Below are positions 12,801 to 20,441 of a DNA stretch of 64,000 nucleotides, in pieces. The translations under genes were made by a program, and so were the position numbers. Under the pieces are notes generated by a model. That model searched no databases. It had not been told where the DNA came from and saw only the letters and a list, made by a program, of their open reading frames with translations. This DNA is from Aspidapion aeneum. Its lineage: Eukaryota > Arthropoda > Insecta > Coleoptera > Brentidae. The DNA lies in assembly GCA_963576565.1 (NCBI GenBank), contig OY755038.1, forward strand, positions 62,162,366 to 62,226,365. The letters are read 5' to 3'. Position 1 is the first letter of the stretch; every line of letters begins with the position of its first letter.

Positions 12801-13891
12801 GCTGAGTGTAATTCTTTTCTAGTGATAATCATAAAAGTTAGTGATTAAAATAAAATAAATGCTACATAGTATATTCCCTACTAGTGTATAAAAAAGTTTT
12901 CTTTAGGTTCATGACGTATCTTTTAGTTGGAAAAAACTTAGCAAAATTTAATAAATTTATCTCTAGTTTTCTTGTATTATTTTTGTGTTTTGCTGATGAG
13001 TAAATTTTCATTTAGAACAATTTTTTTTGAAGTAAGGCAAGGTTACGCAAGATTAGTGTTGTGACATATTGATGTATTTGTATATAACATATATACTAAA
13101 ATAGATCAATAGTTCATTGGATCCATCAAATATTATTTTTACAGGACGCATCTTTGGAGTATTGAAGGAAATACTGCTATCAAATCCTTTTTGGAACGAA
13201 AGGAAGCATTTTTCCGAAGTATTCCTATCCTCTTCCATACACTCAGAGACTTTCATTTTTAGCTGTTAGTGGGTTTATTTTTAACTTAAGATTTGTTTTA
13301 TGCATTTAATAATCAAGTAACATTAAGTTAGTGGTAATTTTGGATAAGCAAAGTAGTTTTAATCGTTCGCTAGTTATTATAATAGCATTAATTAGTTTAA
13401 ATAACTTTGAAATATTTAAGATATTAGTGAATTAACTTTGTATGTAACGTTTCAATTTTGTGCTTACGGTTATGACAATTGGATAGTGTTGGATTGCATA
13501 TTTATATGCATGGTTTGTATTTGAAAAACAATAGACCAAAAGAAATTACCAGAGGTGTTAGAAGAAAGGAGCACAGTAGAGTAAACCCTAAACAGTAGAG
13601 TTACTCTGGTAATTTTTATTTTTTTTATCTCGTGTCGCTTTGAATCATATTTTTTATTTTTAAAGAAAAATAAGTCAAAAAAGGATTGCGTGTCAAGTCG
13701 GAATTTGCTTTAATTATACCTTGTATATTGAAAGGAGTACTTGGTATACCAGTGACGTTTGATTTCCTTTCCAACTCGAGAGGGTTGCTTCAGGTACCTT
13801 ATAATTATATTTTATACTTGGTCTATAGTTTTTTAGTAAGTATTGTCGTTCTCCTAATATTGCAACCTAATTAAAACTAAACTAAACAAAA

Positions 13892-15703
13892 ATGTCTAAA
13901 AAAGATGAAAATAACACTGATTTAATCGATCCCCCTGTAACATCGGTCAACCAAGAAACTAACGGCGGCCATTTTCATACAGAAAATGGAATAATACAAA
14001 ATCAAACTACAGGAGTAAATATCTCAACAACAACCGTCACAGGTGTGCAATACACAACTGCGAACACAACCTCTAATGCACAGACTCATGGTACAAATGG
14101 AAATGTAGGTAATTTACTTACTCAGAATAATGATCAAGTCACCTTTACAAATGCGGATTTAGCTGCAGCAGTAGCAGCATATTTTCAACAGCAACAGATA
14201 ACCTCCGAGACTCAACAGCAAATGAGAAGTGAACCACAAAGTTCAGCTCAATTTCAATCCCAGTTCGTGGATGAATCTCAAAATTTCGCTCAAAACTTAA
14301 GAAGGCCAACTCAATTTTCTCAGCCTCAAGAATATTATAATAGATATGATGAGTCACAGTTCTCACAAACAAACAGGCATGATGCCCCGCCCAAAAGAAC
14401 TTCACCATTAGAAAATGAACAATTAGCTGAGCTAAACTTCTATTTGCGGAAAATGTCATTTACTGGAGGAATACAAGATATGACATTATTAGAAAATTAC
14501 ACTGGAGGTCCAGATTTTGACTTATTTTTGGACGCCATAGAAAACTTAGGTAGACAACACAAATGGAGTCAGGAAGATATGGTCAAAGTCTGTGAGTCCA
14601 AGTTTAGAGAGAAAGTTAAGATGTATTACAGCTCGTTGCTTCCAGGTCAAAGACCAAGAAACATGTTTGAAATGAGAAACTACTTACAGAAAGTATTTGG
14701 CAGAAAAATTCCAATGTCAGAAGGAAAAAGAGAATTAGGATCTTGTATTCGTAAGCCACTAGAATCTCTAGGAGAGTATGTTCAAAGATTACAAATAATT
14801 GCGAATAAATTTTTCCCGATAGATACCATGACGGCACAACAACTATATCATAGAAATCTACTATTGGTAGAACAATTTTTCCAAGGCATAGATACCAAAT
14901 TGGCCAACGATGTTTTAGCCAAAGGAGAATTTTATGACCTTGAGGAATGTCTAGAACAAGCTCTCATTAGTGAACAAAAAGTAGCCAGACTAATCAAAGA
15001 AACTAAGTACGACATAATATCGATAAGAAAAGTGTCTACATCAGAACGACCAAGTTATCCATCAACCAGTAGGCAACAACCTGAGGAAACAATAAGATAT
15101 TTTTCGTCAAAAAGGGAAGATTTGCCCAATCAAAAGTACTCATTTGCTCGAAGAGATTTTAATCAATCACCAGAAGAACATTATCAAAACGTGCCTAATC
15201 CAAGACCATATTACCAAGGTTTTCAACCAAGCCGCGGTGGATTTAATCAAAGAGGTGGTTTTCAACCAACTCGTGGCAATTTTCAATTTAATCAAAGAGG
15301 AGGTTATCAACAACAGAGTCGAGGAACATTCCAAAATAATGGAAATCAGAGAGGTTATGAGAGATATCAACAAAATCCTACATTTAATCAACAAAGTGCA
15401 AGATATCAACCAAACGGTGGATATCAACAAAACCGAGGTTTTACTCACAACCGTAGTAGCCCTATTCAAATGCGTGGAGCCAATTCACCAAGAGTTACTA
15501 TGTCAAATAATGGAGTCAGACAACCTCCAAAAGAATATCCTTATATGGTGGACCGATGCTATAGATGTGGAGAAAAAGGTCATAGCAAGCTAACTTGTTT
15601 TAGCAATCAAAAATTGTTTTGCTTTCACTGTGGTAAAATCGGAGAAGTTTGTCCTCCCGGGTCTTTAAACTCCAAGCGCCAACCTCCAAAGCCCAAACCA
15701 TAG
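13892..15703 (+). CDS. gag: Gag polyprotein of the 21-kb provirus
   Basis: 603 residues. The N-terminal ~190 are Asn/Gln/Thr-rich and disordered-looking. Residues ~195-360 look like a Ty3/Gypsy capsid region (FDLFLDAIENLGRQHKW, LESLGEYVQRLQIIA). Residues ~430-540 are Gln/Gly/Arg-rich with RGG-like repeats, a likely nucleic-acid-binding stretch. A CCHC knuckle CYRCGEKGHSKLTC lies at about 554-567; a second, CFHCGKIGEVC, lacks the expected histidine. The ATG follows an A-rich context (aaacaaaaATG) and no upstream in-frame start is better. The end overlaps pol, which lies in the -1 frame. Gag packages the genomic RNA into particles. Confidence 0.9.
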   Translation: MSKKDENNTDLIDPPVTSVNQETNGGHFHTENGIIQNQTTGVNISTTTVTGVQYTTANTTSNAQTHGTNGNVGNLLTQNNDQVTFTNADLAAAVAAYFQQQQITSETQQQMRSEPQSSAQFQSQFVDESQNFAQNLRRPTQFSQPQEYYNRYDESQFSQTNRHDAPPKRTSPLENEQLAELNFYLRKMSFTGGIQDMTLLENYTGGPDFDLFLDAIENLGRQHKWSQEDMVKVCESKFREKVKMYYSSLLPGQRPRNMFEMRNYLQKVFGRKIPMSEGKRELGSCIRKPLESLGEYVQRLQIIANKFFPIDTMTAQQLYHRNLLLVEQFFQGIDTKLANDVLAKGEFYDLEECLEQALISEQKVARLIKETKYDIISIRKVSTSERPSYPSTSRQQPEETIRYFSSKREDLPNQKYSFARRDFNQSPEEHYQNVPNPRPYYQGFQPSRGGFNQRGGFQPTRGNFQFNQRGGYQQQSRGTFQNNGNQRGYERYQQNPTFNQQSARYQPNGGYQQNRGFTHNRSSPIQMRGANSPRVTMSNNGVRQPPKEYPYMVDRCYRCGEKGHSKLTCFSNQKLFCFHCGKIGEVCPPGSLNSKRQPPKPKP

Positions 15704-17403
15704 ATGAAAACATTACAAATGTCAACGTGGAAAAATCTCAAAAGTCAACAATTGTTATTAGATTACTAACTGAACGAGTTAGATTTATTGAGCTTTATAT
15801 ACAAAATCAACCTTCAAAATGGCTATTAGATACGGGAGCCGCAGTTTCGCTCATTAAAATCGGTTTAGTCAAAAGATTAAACTTACCAATCATAAATGAA
15901 TGTCCAACAAAAATAACAGACATCTCAGGAAATGTAATTAATAAATATGGTTTGACTTTTGTTCTATTTCAATTAAAATCAGGAGACATTCAGCAGAAAT
16001 GCGCAATTTGTGAAGATGATTTAAGTTTTCCTTCACAAGGTTTATTAGGTATGGATTTTATATCAAAAGTTTTGCCAACTATAGATTTTAGAAACAATTT
16101 ATTTGTAATCAATGGTTGTAATATAGCCATGACAGATGTTTTGCCAAATTCGAGTCATGGAGTTACAGAAAACAGTAACTCTAAAATGGTTAAACTACCG
16201 GATGAAAACGTCATTCAACCATCTGCAGCTAATCTTTCAAAATTTTGTCGGCTAGAAGCGACATTAGATAAAACAGGGGAAGTAAAGTCAAAACATCAGA
16301 AGCTCCTAACTGATAAGGAAGTTTTCCTTACAGATACTAATAATGAAAATATAAGTATTTACAGTGGGAACAGTATGAAGCCGATGAGAGATCTCAATTT
16401 GATGGATTGCTCAGAAAAGAGTAGTAATACCAGTTTGCTAGTCCGTAACAAGGAAAAAAAAATCCTTGATTGGTTACACAATAGCCCAAATAATACGTAC
16501 AACGAAAAGGATGGAGAAAAGCCGTTTTCAAGAGACAAACAAACAGTTAGAGCGAATGCCTCTGTTGCACGTCTACGAGAATTCCTGGAGATACCACCTT
16601 TCAGCGGCTGCGATATTCTAGCCTCAGTTGATAGACGTATCCCTGCTGGCAATAGAATCGTAGAGCCTTTACAACTTCCAATGGGAATGTTGTGTGCTAG
16701 TTCAATAGTAACTATTCCAAGCCCAGAAGAACTGCAAAGGAACGTGGTTGTACGAATTTTAAATGTTTTTCCAACACCTCAGTTTCTTCCAAAAAATACT
16801 CCTATAGCTAACTTAGCAGATATGAAAGAAGATTTGGTAGAAAGCTTCACTCGTGATAAACCTAGTCAAGAACAGTCTTTTGAGCAGGTTTTGAACGAAG
16901 CAACAAAACATCTAGTTGGTTTGGTAAGAGATAAAGTAATATCATTTTTAAGAAAATACAAAGATATTTTTCACCTAGGAGACAAGCCGTTAAAGAAGAC
17001 GACTTTAGTGCAGCATAAAATAGAAACTTATAATTCACCACCTATTGTACGTGCACCTTACCGGGTTCCTTTTAAACAACAAGAAATTTTACGTGAACAA
17101 ATTGACGAAATGCTTAAAAACAAGATTATACAGCCATCAATATCACCATGGAGTGCACCAGTTGTTTTAGTGGAAAAAACTAATAAAAATGGAGAAAAGA
17201 AATATAGGTTCTGTATAGATTTTAGAGCTCTTAACAAGGTAACAAGGAGAGATTATTTTCCCATTCCAAATATACAAGAAACCATCGATTCGTTAGGCGG
17301 AGCACAAGTTTTTACAACATTGGATATGACAAAAGGCTTCTGGCAAGTAGAAGTAGCTCCAGAAGATCGAGAAAAGACTGCGTTTTCCTTGGGGACATTA
17401 TGA
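15649..17403 (+). CDS. pol: Pol part 1: protease and N-terminal reverse transcriptase, truncated by a frame break
   Basis: 584-codon open frame in the -1 register relative to gag; translation should enter at the heptamer at 15664. Retropepsin signature LLDTGAAVSLI with catalytic DTG at residues 61-63. A long linker follows, then the fingers/palm of a Ty3/Gypsy reverse transcriptase: KYRFCIDFRALNKV and FTTLDMTKGFWQVEV, which holds the first catalytic Asp. The frame ends at TGA 17401 just before the conserved block that resumes in the next frame, so an indel near 17389-17395 separates the two halves. It looks like a mutation of this copy rather than a programmed site, since no slippery heptamer is present. 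Confidence 0.85.
   Translation: MSSRVFKLQAPTSKAQTIDENITNVNVEKSQKSTIVIRLLTERVRFIELYIQNQPSKWLLDTGAAVSLIKIGLVKRLNLPIINECPTKITDISGNVINKYGLTFVLFQLKSGDIQQKCAICEDDLSFPSQGLLGMDFISKVLPTIDFRNNLFVINGCNIAMTDVLPNSSHGVTENSNSKMVKLPDENVIQPSAANLSKFCRLEATLDKTGEVKSKHQKLLTDKEVFLTDTNNENISIYSGNSMKPMRDLNLMDCSEKSSNTSLLVRNKEKKILDWLHNSPNNTYNEKDGEKPFSRDKQTVRANASVARLREFLEIPPFSGCDILASVDRRIPAGNRIVEPLQLPMGMLCASSIVTIPSPEELQRNVVVRILNVFPTPQFLPKNTPIANLADMKEDLVESFTRDKPSQEQSFEQVLNEATKHLVGLVRDKVISFLRKYKDIFHLGDKPLKKTTLVQHKIETYNSPPIVRAPYRVPFKQQEILREQIDEMLKNKIIQPSISPWSAPVVLVEKTNKNGEKKYRFCIDFRALNKVTRRDYFPIPNIQETIDSLGGAQVFTTLDMTKGFWQVEVAPEDREKTAFSLGTL
15664..15670 (+). promoter_or_regulatory. -1 ribosomal frameshift heptamer T TTA AAC
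   Basis: TTTAAAC reads T TTA AAC in the gag frame (Ser-Leu-Asn codons), the X XXY YYZ pattern of simultaneous-slippage sites, and lies within the 55-base gag/pol overlap. A -1 slip enters the open pol frame directly. The gag stop is 33 bases downstream. I did not identify a defined stimulatory hairpin or pseudoknot. Confidence 0.8.
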
Positions 17404-17413
17404 ATGTATTAGA

Positions 17414-20224
17414 ATGCCATTTGGATTAGTTAATTCGCCATTTACATATCAGAGATTGATGAACGCAATTCTATCAGGATTAACCGGAAGTCATTGTTTT
17501 GTTTTTCAAGATGACATAATTTGTTTCTCTAAAAACAGTGTTCGAGAACACTTAGAAAAGTTAAAGTCCATATTTGACAGAATAAAAAAAGCAGGACTTA
17601 CATTAAATCCAGAAAAATGTGTCTTTCTGAAAAGAGAAACTACATATTTAGGTCACATTGTAGGAGGCGATGGAATAAGACCAGACGAAGGAAAAATTAA
17701 GGCAGTTAAAGAATTTCCAATACCAAAGAACATAACAGAAATCAGATCTTTCTTAGGTTTAGTATCGTACTATAGAAGGTTTATACCAAACTTTGCAAAA
17801 ATCGCAATACCTTTAACTAGCCTCACAAAAAAGAATACTCCATATTTGTGGAAAGAAGAAAACCAGAAGGCTTTCCAAGAATTAAAGTCTGCATTAATCA
17901 ACGAACCAATCTTAAAATATTCAGATTTTTCAAAACGTTTTTGTTTATCAACAGATGCATCAGGATTTGCATTAGGAGCCATTTTAAGCCAAATTTACGA
18001 TGGAAAAGAACTTCCAGTTGGCTATGCAAGTCGTCAACTAAATAAAGCAGAAAGAAATTATTCAACTACCGAAAGAGAGTGTCTAGGACTATTATGGGGT
18101 ATAAAACAGTTTCGATGTTATCTCTATGGAGTCGAATTTACTGTTTATACAGATCACCAACCTCTAAAGTGGCTAATGAGTGTTAAAGAACCAAATAATA
18201 GGTTAATGAGATGGTCTTTAGCATTATCAGAGTATACTTTTGAGATTGAATATAGACCTGGAAAAAACCACTCCAATGTCGATGCATTATCTAGGATAAA
18301 AACAACCCAAGAAACTACAATACGTTACCTAGGAAATGTTAACGAATTAGATCCCATATGGAGTCGAGAAAAGATAAAAAAGTTGCAAAGAAAAGATCCA
18401 GATGTGTTAAGAATTTTAAACAAAATTATATCAGGAAAAACAACAAACTTTTACGCAGATGAAGATGGAATTGTTTACAAAAAGTCCGGACAATGGACTA
18501 TTGATGACACCCTTGTAGCTCCAAAAGAACTTATATTAAGTATTATGGAAATTTATCATGATCTGCCACTATCAGGACATGTAGGTTACGACAAGACTTA
18601 TGAGAGAATTAAAAAGATATTTTATTGGCAAGGAATGTGCAGCGACATAAAACTTTATGTGAATGCATGTATTTCGTGCGCTCAAAGAAAAACTTCGCCA
18701 CATTTAAGACCAGCACCACTTCAAAAATTTAAGACACCAACAAGACCATTCTATAGAATAGCTATGGATGTTGTAGGTCCATTACCAATTACAGATTTAG
18801 GGAATAAATATATTCTCACTGTACAAGATTCTTTGACGAAGTACGTAGAAGCGTTTCCAATGAAAGATCAAACTGCTGATACAGTAGCTAGAACTTTTAT
18901 CCAAGGAATTATCCTAAGACATGGAACACCAAAACAGTTGCTTACTGATTTAGGTACTAATTTCACAAGTAGATTAATGGAAAAAATTTGCGAAGTACTA
19001 AGAATCAACCATCTAAAAACTACAGCGTACAGGCCTCAAACCAATGGAGCTTTGGAAAGATTCCATAGAACACTTAAAGACATGTTGAGTCACTACATAA
19101 GTCCAGATCAGAGAGATTGGGATATCTGGCTACCCTATGCTCTCGCTGCATACAGCTCAATGACTCATTCTACTACAGAAGAGAGTCCATTCTTCCTACT
19201 ATACGGTAGAGATATGGATTATCCATTTGATGATTTATTTAGACCAATGAAAATAAGATATGATACGCATGAAAACTACGTATCAGAGTTTTTGCAACGG
19301 ATGAAAATCGCACATCAAAATGCCCTGTATAATATAGAGAAAAATACGAGCAAAGTTCACGAACACTTTAATAAAACAACAAAACCACATAAATTTAAAG
19401 TAGGAGAAAAAGTTTATTTACTGGAACAAGGAATAAAGCAAGGTATTACGAAGAAATTAGCAAAAATGTGGTCAGGACCCTATAGGATTTTAGATCTTAA
19501 AAACGTAAATGCCACGATTAAGGGTTTACATACCGGTAAGACGCAAAAAGTACATGTAAATAGAATTAAGCCATGTTTAGCTTCTAATTTAGAAAAATTT
19601 AAGCTAGGTAACACACCACTTAAGATCGAGAAGGGATACGAGTTTTTACATACATCAAGTGAAGATCAGAGAAAGGATAACAATAGTGAAATAAAAACAA
19701 ACGTAATGGAAAAAGCATCTTCAAATAAAAACAATACCTTAAGTATGAAATCAGTAAGTAATAGTACTAGTAGTGTAGAAATTAACTTGCCGATTGCAAA
19801 AGACATTTTAACTGCAAGAAAGAGTGAAGTAAGTAATAAAACTAGTTTGAATGATAGGGAACTAAATAACTCCGACGCTCACACATTACCTTTAACCCTA
19901 TCAAACGACTCTTCCTCTACTAATGAAAAGACCATAGTTGGAGAAGTTCTTTCGACTACACATTCAAATTCAGCCAGCACAACCAAGTGCAGTCAATCAA
20001 GCCCTAGTTCGAGGACTGTCTCCAGCGGCCATTCTCATTCCAGAAGTTCCGGAGATTCCAAGGTCACACCTTCTCCGCAGCTTCCTGAGCCCTCACCTTC
20101 AAAAGAGTCACCTCAAGGCCCCTCAACCAGCCTTAGTTCATCACCCGCTACTGAGTTCCGTAGATACACTCGCAGTCAAGGACCAGTTCCAGACGAAAAG
20201 TGGATCCGGGATTCAGGCATTTAA
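17414..20224 (+). CDS. pol: Pol part 2: reverse transcriptase C-terminus, RNase H and integrase
   Basis: 936 codons from MPFGL, although homologous sequence starts a few codons earlier (17393), so no real start is implied. The RT active-site box reads VFQDDII (residues ~30-36), where most relatives have YLDD or YVDD. RNase H: STDASGFALGAILSQ and TTERECLGLLWGIKQFRCYL with TDHQPLKWL. Integrase zinc domain: HDLPLSGHVGYDKTY ... CISCAQRK (HHCC). Catalytic triad: AMDVVGP, LTDLGTNF and NGALERFHR (D, D, E). No chromodomain is visible; the last ~180 residues are Ser-rich and end in YTRSQGPVP, similar to some insect Gypsy tails. The region is intact after the break. Confidence 0.88.
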   Translation: MPFGLVNSPFTYQRLMNAILSGLTGSHCFVFQDDIICFSKNSVREHLEKLKSIFDRIKKAGLTLNPEKCVFLKRETTYLGHIVGGDGIRPDEGKIKAVKEFPIPKNITEIRSFLGLVSYYRRFIPNFAKIAIPLTSLTKKNTPYLWKEENQKAFQELKSALINEPILKYSDFSKRFCLSTDASGFALGAILSQIYDGKELPVGYASRQLNKAERNYSTTERECLGLLWGIKQFRCYLYGVEFTVYTDHQPLKWLMSVKEPNNRLMRWSLALSEYTFEIEYRPGKNHSNVDALSRIKTTQETTIRYLGNVNELDPIWSREKIKKLQRKDPDVLRILNKIISGKTTNFYADEDGIVYKKSGQWTIDDTLVAPKELILSIMEIYHDLPLSGHVGYDKTYERIKKIFYWQGMCSDIKLYVNACISCAQRKTSPHLRPAPLQKFKTPTRPFYRIAMDVVGPLPITDLGNKYILTVQDSLTKYVEAFPMKDQTADTVARTFIQGIILRHGTPKQLLTDLGTNFTSRLMEKICEVLRINHLKTTAYRPQTNGALERFHRTLKDMLSHYISPDQRDWDIWLPYALAAYSSMTHSTTEESPFFLLYGRDMDYPFDDLFRPMKIRYDTHENYVSEFLQRMKIAHQNALYNIEKNTSKVHEHFNKTTKPHKFKVGEKVYLLEQGIKQGITKKLAKMWSGPYRILDLKNVNATIKGLHTGKTQKVHVNRIKPCLASNLEKFKLGNTPLKIEKGYEFLHTSSEDQRKDNNSEIKTNVMEKASSNKNNTLSMKSVSNSTSSVEINLPIAKDILTARKSEVSNKTSLNDRELNNSDAHTLPLTLSNDSSSTNEKTIVGEVLSTTHSNSASTTKCSQSSPSSRTVSSGHSHSRSSGDSKVTPSPQLPEPSPSKESPQGPSTSLSSSPATEFRRYTRSQGPVPDEKWIRDSGI

Positions 20225-20419
20225 ATTTTTATAAGCTTCCCTAAAACAAAAATTTAAAAGAAGAAACAAGTTCTTGTCCCCTTTTTCTTTGTTTTGCGTG
20301 CGCGAAAGCAAAACATTTCAATTGCCCACCCTTATTGTTTAAACAAATTACTTTGTTTAACTAAAATTTTGTTTCTTTTTCCTTTTGCCCTCATTTTATT
20401 GTGTTTTACCTTAATCCGC

Positions 20420-20441
20420 GAGATTTTCTTTATTACAGAAG
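20420..20441 (+). promoter_or_regulatory. splice acceptor directly upstream of env
   Basis: A pyrimidine-rich GATTTTCTTTATTACAG ends at 20438, three bases before the env ATG at 20442. Spliced expression of env is established for the Drosophila gypsy errantivirus, and this placement fits a subgenomic env mRNA. The donor is not proven; the one at 6026/6027 is the best candidate I saw. Confidence 0.7.

Larger units (their letters stand above)
6308..13891 (+). other. 7.6-kb untranslated leader of the provirus
   Basis: Between the LTR and gag there is no convincing coding frame. It holds a TTGGTA motif array (6425-6720), copies of GTTATACTGCTAAC (6361, 6763 and 6816 area), two GCTAAAGCGTGAA segments (6935, 7033 area), an inverted LINE fragment (9350-9840), and then AT-rich sequence with no further recognisable element. 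The length is unusual for a Ty3/Gypsy element and much of it could be spliced out or be secondary insertions. Confidence 0.6.

Noticed and set aside
13686..13874. 62-codon frame just before gag
   Set aside because: Hydrophobic and AT-driven, non-ATG start, no family features; more likely leader sequence.
6308..13891. A host gene inside the provirus leader
   Set aside because: No exon-like segments with splice sites and protein similarity found; only a LINE tail is recognisable.
15144..15593. 149-codon plus-strand frame overlapping gag
   Set aside because: It is the shifted reading of the repetitive Gln/Gly/Arg-rich part of gag.
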